Of a stretch of DNA of 64,000 nt, positions 52,227 through 60,937 are shown piece after piece. The stretch spans positions 1,798,001-1,862,000 of the forward strand of contig NZ_JABETK010000002.1 in NCBI RefSeq assembly GCF_013240295.1, given 5' to 3'. The notes beneath the pieces are model-generated. The model worked only from the letters and a program-made list of their open reading frames with translations, ran no database searches and was not told where the DNA came from. This DNA is from Neoaquamicrobium sediminum (lineage in GTDB: Bacteria; Pseudomonadota; Alphaproteobacteria; Rhizobiales; Rhizobiaceae). Every line of letters begins with the position of its first letter. Within the stretch, counting starts at the first letter, position 1. Position numbers and translations under genes: made by a program.

Positions 52227-53462
52227 TCAGCGTGGCGTGGCTGCGGCTTTCTGAAGCGCACGAATGCGCTCTGCGAGGCTCGGCATGCCGCTCCTGCTCT
52301 CGCCCGTGTCGGCCGCCAGCGCCTTGTGTATCGGCGAATCCGGCTCATCCAGCATCGCCGTCAGGTTGACCACCTCGGCCGCCAGATCGTTGATCTGCTC
52401 GCGCAGCACCGCGCTCTCGCGCCGCTCTTCGTCCCAGCCGTCGGAACTGGCGCGCTCCACGCTGTCGAGCGAAGCCCGCAGCTTCTTGTTCTCGCGTGTC
52501 AGCACGGTCAGCCGCTCTTCCAGCCGCTTCCGGTCGCTTTCCAGTTTTGCCGTCGCCTTCTCGACATCACCGCCGGTTGCACCGGCAACCAGTGTCGAGA
52601 GCCGCACCGTCAGCTCCGCCACTTCCGCCTCGAGCTTAGCGCGTTGTTCCTGTTCTTCGGCCAGTGCCTGCTGAAGGTCGTGCTCGGTCGCGCCGCCGCC
52701 CTTGACCTGGTCACGCAGCCTCGCCAGTTCCCGCTCGCGCCGCTCCAGCTTGTCGTCCCGGTCAGAAAGCGTGGTCGTCAGGCGTTCCACCTTCTTTTCA
52801 AGCGCGGCATGTTTCTTCTGCTCCTCGCGCAGCGCATCGCGCGCTGCCTTGTGCTCGGCAACGACCTCGCGAACCCGCCTGTCGGCTTCCTTGCGTTCGT
52901 TGCGCAGCGTCGCGACATCGTCGGTGAGCTTTTCCAGCTTCGATTCCTGCGCCACGATCTCGATCTGGCGGCTCGACGCGCTGAAGCTTGCCTCGTCATA
53001 CATGCGACCGAGCTTTTCTAGCTCGATCGCCCGTTCACCCAGCATACGTTCGTGCTCGCCGAGCCGATCGGTAAGCCGCTGGAGTTGCTCCTCGCGCTGA
53101 CGCAGCTCTGTGCGCAGTTCCGCAGCGCGTGTTTCCATCTGGGTGACGGCGGCGTTCTTCTCGTCGCGCTCCTCGGCGATACGCTTCAGCTCGTCACGAT
53201 TTCTATTGATCTCGACGATCTGTTCCGACGCCTTCTCGCGAAACGATTTGAGGCTCATTTCGAGCCGCCGCGTCGACATCGCGAATTCTGCCCGCAGCCT
53301 GTCCTTGTCGGCCTGGATCTCATCCATGGTCAGCGGCACAGACGCCTCGATGCGCTTGCGCGTCAAGGCGACCGCCCGTCGCCAGATGGCTGGTGCCACC
53401 ATCAGCGCGAGGAATGCCGCGCACAGGAAACCGAGAATGAAGAAGAGCGTCGTCTGGATCAC
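52227..53462 (-). CDS. Membrane-anchored coiled-coil protein
   Basis: A 411-residue protein with one N-terminal transmembrane helix (TLFFILGFLCAAFLALMVAPAIW, residues 4-26), followed by a very long coiled coil (about residues 35-370) full of Glu, Arg and Lys heptads, and a short Pro-containing end (LAERIRALQKAAATPR). The shape suggests an envelope tether or scaffold with its coil in the cytoplasm. No family is recognised. It is not related by obvious sequence to the coiled-coil gene at 39051-40139. Confidence 0.8.
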   Translation of the reverse strand: MIQTTLFFILGFLCAAFLALMVAPAIWRRAVALTRKRIEASVPLTMDEIQADKDRLRAEFAMSTRRLEMSLKSFREKASEQIVEINRNRDELKRIAEERDEKNAAVTQMETRAAELRTELRQREEQLQRLTDRLGEHERMLGERAIELEKLGRMYDEASFSASSRQIEIVAQESKLEKLTDDVATLRNERKEADRRVREVVAEHKAARDALREEQKKHAALEKKVERLTTTLSDRDDKLERRERELARLRDQVKGGGATEHDLQQALAEEQEQRAKLEAEVAELTVRLSTLVAGATGGDVEKATAKLESDRKRLEERLTVLTRENKKLRASLDSVERASSDGWDEERRESAVLREQINDLAAEVVNLTAMLDEPDSPIHKALAADTGESRSGMPSLAERIRALQKAAATPR

Positions 53463-53588
53463 TGCGTTTCGTCCAATCCACGCCGCGCGGCGCGCGGAAC
53501 CCAGGCTCTATGTGCCACGGCGGGACAGCAGGAATCCAGTGCCGTGCGCGCCGTTGCGCACGGTAAGGTTAAATGAGCGGGCGCACGC

Positions 53589-54179
53589 TCAGAAGGGATT
53601 CCAGGTCGGCGACTGCGTCAGCTTCAGATAGCCGACGTTCAGCCCGAGCCTTGCGCCTACGCCGGTACGCACCGGCACCAGCAGGACCGGGCCGTTCTTG
53701 AGCACGGTGAACCCGAGCCCCGCCACCACATAGGCAGAACCCGCAACGCCGGCATAGCGGCGATAAAGCGCAGGAATGCTGTCGAGGTTGTAGACCAGGA
53801 TCATCGTGCGCGAGCCCTGCCCGCCGAAATCCCATCCCAGCGAAGGGCCCTGCCAGAAGACGGAATGGTCACCCACGTTCTTGGTGTAAAGGGTGCCTTC
53901 GCCAAACGTCAGGCCGCCGATCAGCGCGCCGGAGCCTTCCTCACCGAGGATGTAGCCATTCGGCATGCCGTAGGATGAAAAGATCTGTTCGACCACCGAG
54001 GCGAGCCCGCCGGATGTGGTGCCGAAGAACTGGTGCCCGGAATCGAGCACCTCCTGGGCCGTATAGGCCTCACCGGCCGCAGCCCGGGCCGGCAGCGCCG
54101 TCGATGTCGCGGCAGCCACGGCAAACAGCATCGCAGCTACCACGCTGATCACGTTTCGAGGAAAGAGCCTGCAGAACAT
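53589..54179 (-). CDS. DUF1134 secreted protein
   Basis: A 196-residue exported protein. A signal peptide (VISVVAAMLFAVAAATSTALPARAAAG) ends near residue 35. The remainder (QFFGTTSGGLASVVEQIFSSYGMPNGYILGEEGSGALIGGLTFGEGTLYTKNVGDHSVFWQGPSLGWDFGG-type pattern, ending PTWNPF) is the DUF1134 family, distantly SYLF-like. ATG 54179 has GGAGATAGAAGG upstream and a proper signal; the longer start does not. Function unknown. It is divergent from chpT. Confidence 0.87.
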   Translation of the reverse strand: MFCRLFPRNVISVVAAMLFAVAAATSTALPARAAAGEAYTAQEVLDSGHQFFGTTSGGLASVVEQIFSSYGMPNGYILGEEGSGALIGGLTFGEGTLYTKNVGDHSVFWQGPSLGWDFGGQGSRTMILVYNLDSIPALYRRYAGVAGSAYVVAGLGFTVLKNGPVLLVPVRTGVGARLGLNVGYLKLTQSPTWNPF

Positions 54180-54509
54180 GCCTTCTATCTCCGTATCGAA
54201 CTGCCCCACCGCGTCGCGGCGCATGCGGACCTTCGGGACCGCATCGACACGCCAATATCATTCAAACTATGACCGAAACCTTATCCAATCATTAACCATT
54301 GGCCTGCCGGCCGCCGAAACGCGTAAACCGTTGCTTTACCGAAGCGTATTGGAGCGACTTGCCAGCGGTGGTCGTTCGGGTTTCCTTGTCGCGCTGCCTT
54401 CCTTGTGTAACCAATATCCGGCAATTGAAGGGGTGATTCGCCAGCGGCGCACGGCGCAACGCTGGTGTTTTGTATGAACCGAAAGACAGACGACAGGGAC
54501 GCTTTCCGC
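54180..54509. other. Divergent gap between DUF1134 gene and chpT
   Basis: About 330 bp without a supported gene. It holds one TTAACCAT (54292-54299), the form of the CtrA half-site used in rhizobia, and should contain the promoters of both flanking genes. Confidence 0.5.
54292..54299 (+). promoter_or_regulatory. Candidate CtrA half-site upstream of chpT
   Basis: TTAACCAT on the plus strand, about 210 bp before the chpT ATG. The same octamer occurs on the minus strand upstream of ctrA (56547-56554). A single octamer is weak evidence by itself; the recurrence around CtrA-pathway genes makes it worth recording. Confidence 0.4.
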
Positions 54510-55139
54510 ATGGCCGATATTTTGACCCTTTCCGCACCGGATCTCGCGGCCCTTCTCTGCAGCAGGGTCTGTCACGACATCATCTCCCCTGTGGGCGCGA
54601 TCAACAACGGCCTCGAACTGCTCGATGAAGGCGGCGCCGACGAAGACGCCATGCGCCTCATCCGCACCAGCGCGCGCAACGCCTCGGCGCGGCTGCAGTT
54701 TGCCCGCATCGCCTTCGGCGCGGCTGGCTCAGCGGGCATGCAGATCGACACTGGCGACGCGGAGAGCGTGGCGACCGCCTTCCTCGCCAACGAGAAACCT
54801 GAATTCGAGTGGCAGGGTGCCCGCGCGCTCCTGCCCAAGAACAAGGTTAAGTTGCTGCTCAACCTGATACTGGTCGCCAACGCCGCAATTCCGCGCGGCG
54901 GCAAGCTGACGGTTCAGCTTCACGATCTGGATACCGCGCCGCGCTTCACGCTGACGGCCAACGGACCGATGGTGCGCGTACCGGCCCGTTTCCTGGAACT
55001 CCATTCGGGCGTCAAGTCGGACGAGCCGATCGATGCGCATGCCGTTCAACCCTATTACACCCTGCTTCTGGCGCATGAGGCGAGCATGACGATTTCCATG
55101 CGGGCCAGCCCCGAAGAGATCGTGCTGACGGCAGCCTGA
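54510..55139 (+). CDS. chpT: Histidine phosphotransferase ChpT
   Basis: A 209-residue dimeric phosphotransferase that passes phosphate from CckA to CtrA and CpdR. The phosphoacceptor is His22 in CSRVCHDIISPVGAINNGLELL, in a DHp-like two-helix hairpin; the C-terminal half is a degenerate ATPase-like domain (KLLLNLILVANAAIPRGGKLTV). ATG 54510 has a GACAGGGACG stretch upstream; an ATG at 54474 lacks one. It stands beside a response regulator, ctrA and sciP. Confidence 0.92.
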   Translation: MADILTLSAPDLAALLCSRVCHDIISPVGAINNGLELLDEGGADEDAMRLIRTSARNASARLQFARIAFGAAGSAGMQIDTGDAESVATAFLANEKPEFEWQGARALLPKNKVKLLLNLILVANAAIPRGGKLTVQLHDLDTAPRFTLTANGPMVRVPARFLELHSGVKSDEPIDAHAVQPYYTLLLAHEASMTISMRASPEEIVLTAA

Positions 55140-55231
55140 GAGCTGCTTCCAGCTCACATGGAGACAGGTTTGCCGGGCTTGCGTGCGAGGCGGTTACGGC
55201 CGATTTTGCACTAAGCCTGTATGCGCAGCGT

Positions 55232-55246
55232 TTAACGCATTTTTAG
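55232..55246 (+). promoter_or_regulatory. Candidate CtrA site upstream of the response regulator
   Basis: TTAA-N7-TTAG, one mismatch from the TTAA-N7-TTAA CtrA box, about 80 bp before the response-regulator ATG. Just after it is a small CGGT/ACCG hairpin. Confidence 0.45.
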
Positions 55247-55325
55247 CTAGGCAATTACGGTGATTTTTACCGAAAGCCCCTAGTCTGCCCGCAATGCAAG
55301 TCGGTGTGCATGAAAGGGGTGGACT

Positions 55326-55694
55326 ATGAAGCGCTGCATGATCGTCGATGACTCGAGCGTCATCAGGAAGGTCGCAAAGCGTATCCTGAGCGGTCCGGAG
55401 ATGACCGTGACTGAGGCTGGGCTGGCCGTGGAAGCACTGGCCATCTGCGCAAGCGACATGCCCGACATCATCGTGGTGGATTCAAGCCTCCCCGACATGA
55501 TGACTGACGAGTTCATTCGCCAGGCAATGTCGATCAGTGAACTCTACACCCCGTATATCGTCATCTGCATGACCGAATTCGACGTCGGTACGATCATGCG
55601 TGCCAAGCGGGCCGGTGCAAAAGGCTATATCCTGAAGCCATTCAATCGCCCGCAGCTCCTCGAGCGTTTCCGCGAGATGCAGGTCGCAGCGTAG
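55326..55694 (+). CDS. Single-domain response regulator (CheY-like)
   Basis: A 122-residue receiver domain with no output domain. The acidic pair is MIVDDS (Asp8-Asp9), the phosphoacceptor is Asp52 in VVDSSLPDM, and the conserved Lys is Lys104 in ILKPFN. It resembles DivK/CheY-type regulators and may be a phosphate target of ChpT or of a chemotaxis kinase. AAAGGGGTGGA precedes the ATG. Its neighbours chpT and ctrA favour a cell-cycle or motility role (inference). Confidence 0.88.
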   Translation: MKRCMIVDDSSVIRKVAKRILSGPEMTVTEAGLAVEALAICASDMPDIIVVDSSLPDMMTDEFIRQAMSISELYTPYIVICMTEFDVGTIMRAKRAGAKGYILKPFNRPQLLERFREMQVAA

Positions 55695-55711
55695 CGAACA
55701 GCCCAATGAAA

Positions 55712-55740
55712 CAGGGCCGCTGACGACGTCGACGGCCCTG
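55712..55740. terminator. Bidirectional hairpin between response regulator and ctrA
   Basis: A perfect 8-bp stem CAGGGCCG / CGGCCCTG with a 13-base loop lies between two convergent genes, 18 bp after the regulator stop and 25 bp after the ctrA stop. There is no U tract, so it may act as a weak or Rho-assisted terminator for both. Confidence 0.5.
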
Positions 55741-55764
55741 AGATTCTGTGAAGCGCTAGTCGCT

Positions 55765-56460
55765 TTACGCGCTTTCGCGGATTTCCTCTGGCTCACGCAG
55801 CACATAGCCGCGGCCCCAGACCGTCTCGATGTAGTTCTGCCCGCCGGATGCGGCATCGAGCTTCTTGCGCAGCTTGCAGATGAAAACGTCGATGATTTTC
55901 AGTTCCGGCTCGTCCATGCCACCATAAAGGTGGTTCAGGAACATTTCCTTGGTGAGCGTCGTGCCCTTGCGCAGCGAGAGCAGCTCCAGCATCTGGTATT
56001 CCTTGCCGGTCAGGTGCACGCGCTGACCGCCGACCTCGACCGTCTTCGCGTCGAGATTGACCAGGAGATCGCCGGTGTTGATGACCGACTGCGCATGCCC
56101 TTTCGAGCGGCGTACGATGGCATGGATGCGCGCAACCAGCTCGTCCTTATGGAACGGCTTGGTCATGTAGTCGTCGGCTCCGAAACCGAGGCCGCGCACC
56201 TTGTCCTCAATGCCGGCCATGCCGGAGAGGATCAGGATCGGTGTCTTGACCTTGGAAAGCCGCAGCGTCCGCAGCACCTCGTAACCCGACATGTCGGGCA
56301 GATTGAGATCCAGCAGGATGATATCGTAGTCGTAGAGCTTGCCCAGATCCACGCCTTCTTCGCCGAGATCGGTCGTATAGACGTTGAAGCTCTCCGATTT
56401 GAGCATCAGCTCGATGCTTTGTGCGGTCGCACTATCGTCTTCAATGAGCAGAACGCGCAT
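55765..56460 (-). CDS. ctrA: Cell-cycle master regulator CtrA
   Basis: A 231-residue OmpR-type response regulator, near the usual CtrA length. The receiver has MRVLLIEDD and phosphoacceptor Asp51 ([10 protein letters not shown]), with Lys in MTKPFHK; the winged-helix output domain has [52 protein letters not shown], almost invariant in CtrA. It controls cell division, flagellar and DNA-methylation genes. GGAAAGGGGACATTA precedes the ATG. It is divergent from fliJ across a long regulatory region. Confidence 0.97.
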   Translation of the reverse strand: MRVLLIEDDSATAQSIELMLKSESFNVYTTDLGEEGVDLGKLYDYDIILLDLNLPDMSGYEVLRTLRLSKVKTPILILSGMAGIEDKVRGLGFGADDYMTKPFHKDELVARIHAIVRRSKGHAQSVINTGDLLVNLDAKTVEVGGQRVHLTGKEYQMLELLSLRKGTTLTKEMFLNHLYGGMDEPELKIIDVFICKLRKKLDAASGGQNYIETVWGRGYVLREPEEIRESA

Positions 56461-56678
56461 TAATGTCCCCTTTCCCGCCGCCAGACCGGGTTCGGCATGC
56501 TTCCGGCACCGGAACAGTGATTTTCTGAATCGGAACCTGCCACGCAATGGTTAACAAAATATGATTCCGCATGGCAAGCGATATTAACCCTTTTCAGCTA
56601 CTGCCCGTACCTTCTTGAATCTAAATGTTAATCCCATGAGCCGTGAGCTCATGTGATGGTTGAGCAAATTCCGGCAAG

Positions 56679-56695
56679 TGACTCAATATGAGTCA
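56679..56695. promoter_or_regulatory. Perfect palindrome overlapping two GANTC sites
   Basis: TGACTCA-N3-TGAGTCA. Each arm contains one GANTC (56680-56684 and 56690-56694), so DNA methylation by CcrM would modify both halves of what looks like a protein-binding site. It lies about 220 bp upstream of ctrA and about 210 bp upstream of fliJ. Confidence 0.55.
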
Positions 56696-56725
56696 TTTTG
56701 TCGGCTCGACCCTCGGTTGAGCATC

Positions 56726-56740
56726 TTTACCCGCCCTTAA
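56726..56740. promoter_or_regulatory. Candidate CtrA box between ctrA and fliJ
   Basis: TTTA-N7-TTAA, one mismatch from the CtrA consensus TTAA-N7-TTAA. It lies 165 bp before the fliJ ATG and 266 bp before ctrA. Confidence 0.45.
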
Positions 56741-56904
56741 GTCCTCTGCGCTATGATTAACAATGCGCGTAAACGAATGGTTACCAAGAGCGCAGGGTTA
56801 GTAATTTGTTTCCAGATTGCCCCGATAGTGACGGACGGGGCGCGTAGCGGGAGACAGGCGCCGCGTTTGACGGTGCGTAGTATGCGTTTCGGGAGTAGCG
56901 AGTG

Positions 56905-57282
56905 ATGAAGTCACGTGAGAACCTGGTGCGGCTCAAGCAGTTTCAGGTCAACGAGAAGCGCAAGCAGCTCTTGCAGCTCGACATGATGATTGCCGAGTTC
57001 GATCGTATGGCGACTGAGCTGGATTTGCAGATCGTGGCGGAAGAAAAGAAGGCGGGGATCACCGATACAGGTCATTTCGCCTATCCGACCTTCGCCAAGG
57101 CGGCACGGCAGCGCCGCGACAATCTCAAGAATTCGCAGGCTGACCTCCAGCAGCAGCGCGAAGCCGCCGAGTCGGCACTGAATGAAGCCGAGGCCGAGCT
57201 TTCCAAGGCCGAGATGCTGGAATCCCGCGACGGACGCGGTCGAGACGTAGACAGCGGCGGTCGCAGTGCGATGATCGGCTAG
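56905..57282 (+). CDS. fliJ: Flagellar export protein FliJ-like
   Basis: A 125-residue, fully helical protein with coiled-coil pattern (SRENLVRLKQFQVNEKRKQLLQLDMMIAEFDRMATELDLQI and RQRRDNLKNSQADLQQQREAAESALNEAEAELSKAEMLE), the form of FliJ, which joins the export ATPase to the gate. Its place beside ctrA fits flagellar control by CtrA. I chose the ATG at 56905, immediately after an in-frame GTG, with GGGAG upstream. Confidence 0.8.
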   Translation: MKSRENLVRLKQFQVNEKRKQLLQLDMMIAEFDRMATELDLQIVAEEKKAGITDTGHFAYPTFAKAARQRRDNLKNSQADLQQQREAAESALNEAEAELSKAEMLESRDGRGRDVDSGGRSAMIG

Positions 57283-57926
57283 GTCGTCCCCGCCCGCTGG
57301 GCGGCACGACCATCGAATGCAGCCGGCGCGCTTCAGCGCCGCTCGGAAACGGACAGGGCTGACGTTATATTGTGCACCCCTCCCTTTCACTCCCTGCCTT
57401 GCCCGAGATGAAAGCGCCTGTTGCCACCCCGTGGCTTAAGGTTGGCGCTGGGAACACCTGCTAACGTTTCCTCCCTCAAGGGCACGGCTGGCACATCCCG
57501 CAGCCCGAGCTTAGCGCAGGCTATCCAAACCTCCATTCAGCAGCACGGCTGTGTGTCGGCGGGGTACGTCCTTTGAGGCTACCCCGAGCTTGTCGAATAA
57601 AATTGTCGAAGCGCGCTTTTTGCCGTGACAAGCCGTGCCGCGGGTCACGCGGCCAATGGGTCCAGCTCGGCGGTCGCTAAGCTCCCCTGGCCGGGCTGAC
57701 GGCGGCAGGGTGAGCGCTATTCGCTGGATGCACTGAAAAGTCGCGTGAGCGAGAATCTGCTCGCGTGCTGGCCACAGCGGGTCGCCCGTCGTCCGGCGCC
57801 CTCGCGGAGCGCCAGCGATCCAACCAGTCGGCCGCAGGCCGCAAGCCCGACCGGGCGTCGGAGCTGACGCGAGGCCCTGGCGGTGGGCCAGCGAGCAAAG
57901 CGAGCGATGCGGCCCGTGAGCGAAAA
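57283..57926. other. 644-bp region without a recognised gene
   Basis: Between convergent fliJ and sciP. The first half has several short pairings, including CGGGGTA / TACCCCG around 57558-57584 and a directly repeated TTGTCGAA near 57590-57610. The second half (about 57680-57930) is a very GC-rich sequence with only low-complexity frames and looks like a genomic repeat. I cannot match it to tmRNA, RNase P, 6S or SRP RNA. A small RNA is possible but unsupported. Confidence 0.4.
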
Positions 57927-58202
57927 CTAATGTCGATATTGCTGGATGCGTGTCGTGCGAAGGCCGGCGAGGCCATATTCGTCGATCGAAGCCTGCCAGG
58001 AGAGAAATTCCTCCACGGTCAGCTTATAGCGCTGGCACGCCTCCTCGAGGCTGAGCAGGCCGCCGCGAACCGCGGCAACAACTTCGGCCTTGCGTCGGAT
58101 GACCCAGCGCCTTGTATTGGTGGGCGGCAAATCCGCAATGGTAAGCGGGCTGCCATCCGGCCCAATCACATATTTGACCCGCGGTCTAACCAGATCGGTC
58201 AT
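57927..58202 (-). CDS. sciP: CtrA inhibitor SciP (DUF1153)
   Basis: A 91-residue helix-turn-helix protein. It begins TDLVRPRVKYVIGPDGSPLTIADLPPTNTRRWVIRRKAEVVAAVRGGLLSLEEACQRY-type sequence and ends IQQYRH, matching the short SciP/DUF1153 proteins (Caulobacter SciP has about 93 residues). SciP binds CtrA at promoters and blocks RNA polymerase recruitment. A CtrA-like box lies 86 bp upstream, as expected for a feedback loop in which CtrA induces its inhibitor. Confidence 0.93.
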   Translation of the reverse strand: MTDLVRPRVKYVIGPDGSPLTIADLPPTNTRRWVIRRKAEVVAAVRGGLLSLEEACQRYKLTVEEFLSWQASIDEYGLAGLRTTRIQQYRH

Positions 58203-58287
58203 CGTACTCTCTAACGCAAACTCTAGGACCTAATCACGCTGAGCCTAACCCGGTGGTTTTAAAAAATGGCTAAGCACGCCATAATGC

Positions 58288-58302
58288 TTAAGTAACGATT
58301 AT
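58288..58302. promoter_or_regulatory. Candidate CtrA box upstream of sciP
   Basis: TTAA-N7-TTAT, one mismatch from the consensus, directly followed by a GANTC site at 58303-58307. It could serve sciP (minus) and perhaps mnmA (plus). The surrounding gap (58203-58454) also holds an AGCCTAAC / GTTAGGCT pair. Confidence 0.5.
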
Positions 58303-58454
58303 GAATCCCGCGTTAGGCTTTTCGGGCTCATTTAAGTCGAATGTGAACCAACGCTTTTCCCGGCCTCGGCCGTGGCGGCGGCACGAGCCTTGACCTATAT
58401 TGCGCGCGGGGGCATGAAGCCGCCGAAACCAGACCGAAGCGGAACGAACGCGCC

Positions 58455-59642
58455 ATGAACAGCCTCGATCTCCCCGGCCGCCCGGAAGAGACGCGCATCG
58501 TCGTCGCGATGTCGGGCGGTGTCGATTCCTCAGTCGTCGCCGGCCTTCTCAAGCGTGAAGGCTACGACGTCGTTGGCGTCACGCTGCAGCTTTACGATCA
58601 TGGCGCCGCAACGCACCGCGCCGGTTCCTGCTGTGCGGGCCAGGATATAGACGACGCACGCCGGGTCTCCGAGACGCTGGGCATCCCGCATTACGTCCTC
58701 GATTACGAGAAGCGCTTCAAGGAAGCGGTGATCGATCCATTCGCCGAAAGCTATGTGGCGGGCGAAACGCCGATCCCGTGCGTCTCGTGCAACCAGACGG
58801 TTAAGTTCGCCGACCTGCTGGAAACCGCGCGCGAGCTCGGCGCCGACGCGCTCGCCACCGGCCACTATATCCGCAGCAGGGCCAATGGTGCCCATCGCGC
58901 ACTTTATCGCCCTGTGGATGCCGACCGCGACCAGAGCTATTTCCTGTTCGCCACCACGCAGGCGCAGATCGATTTTCTGCGGTTTCCTCTCGGCCATTTG
59001 TCCAAGCCGCAGGTGCGCGCTGAGGCTGAGGCCATGGGGCTGGTCGTCGCCAACAAGCAGGACAGCCAGGACATCTGCTTCGTGCCGCAGGGCAAGTATT
59101 CCGACATTATCGCGAAGCTGAAGCCGACCGCGGCAACGCCCGGCGACATCGTCCACATCGATGGCCGCGTGCTCGGCAGCCACGAGGGCATCCTGCGCTA
59201 TACGATCGGCCAGCGGCGCGGCATCGGCGTCGCCTCCGGCGAGCCTCTTTATGTCGTCCATCTCGACGCGGATCGCGCGCGCGTGATCGTCGGCCCGCGC
59301 GAAGCGCTGGAAACGCACAAGATATATCTGCGCGACCTGAACTGGCTGGGAGACGAGGCCCTCTCCGCCCTGCCCACAGGCGGCCTGGAGCTGTTTGCCA
59401 AGGTGCGTTCGACCCGTCCGCCACGGCCGGCCGTGCTGCACCATCGCGACGGCGCGAGCTGGGTCGAGCTTGTCGATGGTGAATCCGGCATCGCGCCCGG
59501 TCAGGCCTGCGTGCTCTATTCGGACGATGGCGACGACGCCCGCGTATTCGGCGGCGGCTTCATCGAGCGTTCGGAGCGCGGCGCGGAAGCCGAGGCGATG
59601 CTGTCGCGTCTCGCTGCCCAGCCGGCACGCCAGAGCGCCTGA
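58455..59642 (+). CDS. mnmA: tRNA-specific 2-thiouridylase MnmA
   Basis: A 395-residue enzyme that thiolates U34 of Lys, Glu and Gln tRNAs. The PP-loop is [15 protein letters not shown] near residues 18-32, the first catalytic Cys is in [12 protein letters not shown], and the second in [18 protein letters not shown] and the C-terminal beta-barrel ([23 protein letters not shown]) complete the family. Normal length. It is divergent from sciP. Confidence 0.96.
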   Translation: MNSLDLPGRPEETRIVVAMSGGVDSSVVAGLLKREGYDVVGVTLQLYDHGAATHRAGSCCAGQDIDDARRVSETLGIPHYVLDYEKRFKEAVIDPFAESYVAGETPIPCVSCNQTVKFADLLETARELGADALATGHYIRSRANGAHRALYRPVDADRDQSYFLFATTQAQIDFLRFPLGHLSKPQVRAEAEAMGLVVANKQDSQDICFVPQGKYSDIIAKLKPTAATPGDIVHIDGRVLGSHEGILRYTIGQRRGIGVASGEPLYVVHLDADRARVIVGPREALETHKIYLRDLNWLGDEALSALPTGGLELFAKVRSTRPPRPAVLHHRDGASWVELVDGESGIAPGQACVLYSDDGDDARVFGGGFIERSERGAEAEAMLSRLAAQPARQSA

Positions 59643-59687
59643 GCCGAACAGGCAGCGGCATCTTCGTCTGGCCGAAAAATTCTTGAA

Positions 59688-60641
59688 TCAATCGTGGGTG
59701 ACGGTTCCCGCCGTCAGGATGCGCAGCACGCCGATCGCTTCTTCGCCGTCGGTGCGCGGGTTGGCGCGGGTCTGGATGCAGTCGATGAAATGCTCCAGTT
59801 CGCGTGTCAGCGGCATGCCCGACGTGACCGGCACGTAGGACGGCTCGTTGGTCGTGAACGCCCAATGGCCGCTGTCCTGCCAGACGGCGTGGCGATAGAC
59901 GGCGAGCTTGCGGTCCCAGGGTTCGACGTCGTCGAAGACGGCCATCGCCTTGGTGCCCACCACGGTCAGCCGGCGCTCACGATAGGGATTGAGCCTGGAC
60001 GTGAAGAGATGGCTGCGCAAGCCACCGGGAAAGCGCATGTGAAGGTGCGCGAAATCGCTCAGATGATCGAGCAGCGCGGCGCCCTCGCCGCGGATTTCCG
60101 TCGGCGGTGCGCCGGTGATGGCGAGGATCATCGACAGGTCGTGCGGCGCCAGGTCCCACAGGGCGTCGTTCTCGGTGTGGAACTTGCCGAGACCAAGCCG
60201 GTGGGAGTGGATGTATTTGACCGTGCCGAGCTCGCCGGCATCGATGAGTTGCTTGAGCTGCTCGAAGGCGGGGTGAAAGCGCAGCACATGGCCAACCATG
60301 AAGACGCGTTCATTGGCCTTGGCGGCGGCAACGGCGCGTTCGGCGTCCGGCACCGTGAGCGCGATCGGCTTCTCGACCAGCACGTCCTTGCCGGCTTCCA
60401 CGGCTCGGATCGCGGCGGCGGCATGGTGCTGCGGCGGCAGCGCCATCACGATCGCATCGACGTCGTCGCGGCCGTAAAGCTCGTCCGGGTCGACCGCGAT
60501 GCAGTCCTGCTCACTCGCGAATCCCTCCGCCCGTGCAGCGTTCGCATCCGAAACGGCATGCAACGCCCCAAGCGATTTGAGGGTGCGGATGTGGTTGGAG
60601 CCCCAATAGCCGCATCCGAGGACGGCGATACGCGGTTTCAT
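59688..60641 (-). CDS. Gfo/Idh/MocA-family sugar oxidoreductase
   Basis: A 317-residue dehydrogenase with an N-terminal Rossmann fold (AVLGCGYWGSNHIRTLKSLG) and the EKP motif (DVLVEKPIAL) that holds the catalytic Lys. VGHVLRFHPAFEQLKQLIDAGELG and DLAPHDLSMIL resemble UDP-N-acetyl-hexosamine 3-dehydrogenases used for surface sugars. ATG 60641 has AGGG upstream; the longer frame is rejected. No polysaccharide genes are nearby, so the role is inferred. Confidence 0.86.
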   Translation of the reverse strand: MKPRIAVLGCGYWGSNHIRTLKSLGALHAVSDANAARAEGFASEQDCIAVDPDELYGRDDVDAIVMALPPQHHAAAAIRAVEAGKDVLVEKPIALTVPDAERAVAAAKANERVFMVGHVLRFHPAFEQLKQLIDAGELGTVKYIHSHRLGLGKFHTENDALWDLAPHDLSMILAITGAPPTEIRGEGAALLDHLSDFAHLHMRFPGGLRSHLFTSRLNPYRERRLTVVGTKAMAVFDDVEPWDRKLAVYRHAVWQDSGHWAFTTNEPSYVPVTSGMPLTRELEHFIDCIQTRANPRTDGEEAIGVLRILTAGTVTHD

Positions 60642-60860
60642 GAACCCTGTAGCTGGAAAATGTCGACGCCGAGACATAGTCGCGCGGCCAGCCGAACTCA
60701 ACCCCGCCACGCATGAAAAGCGGCAATGCGCACCGCAACTTTTCGCACGCGCACAATGCTTGACAGCGCCGCCACCGCCCCCTTATATCCGCCCGACCTT
60801 GGCAATCGCCCTGCCGCCCCGGAAACCGACCGGCGACAGATTTCAAAGCGAGCGCAGCGG

Positions 60861-60937
60861 GGCGGAGTAGCTCAGTAGGTTAGAGCAGAGGAATCATAAT
60901 CCTTGTGTCGGGGGTTCGAATCCCTCCTCCGCTACCA
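60861..60937 (+). tRNA. tRNA with anticodon CAT (Met, elongator type)
   Basis: A 77-nt cloverleaf with encoded CCA. The acceptor stem GGCGGAG pairs with CTCCGCT (one G-T), the anticodon stem is GAGGA/TCCTT with loop ATCATAA (anticodon CAT), and the T-arm is GGGGG-TTCGAAT-CCCTC. CAT can be elongator Met or the lysidine-modified Ile; the body matches my memory of rhizobial elongator tRNA-Met, and it lacks the initiator C-A mismatch at position 1. Confidence 0.93.

Larger units (their letters stand above)
56461..56904. promoter_or_regulatory. ctrA/fliJ divergent regulatory region
   Basis: A 444-bp gene-free region, AT-rich compared with its surroundings. It holds five GANTC (CcrM methylation) sites at 56527, 56563, 56617, 56680 and 56690; a perfect TGACTCA-N3-TGAGTCA palindrome at 56679-56695; an ATGGTTAA at 56547-56554 and a TTAACC at 56584-56589; and a TTTA-N7-TTAA CtrA-like box at 56726-56740. 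In related bacteria ctrA transcription is controlled by its own product and by GANTC methylation, so these are plausible control points. Confidence 0.7.

Noticed and set aside
57411-57610. tmRNA, RNase P RNA, 6S RNA or SRP RNA
   Set aside because: No tag-peptide frame, no RNase P core motifs, no SRP tetraloop sequence and no 6S-like bubble could be found.
60861-60937. Initiator tRNA-fMet
   Set aside because: The first acceptor pair is G-T with G1, not the C1-A72 mismatch of initiators, and the anticodon stem lacks the three G-C pairs.
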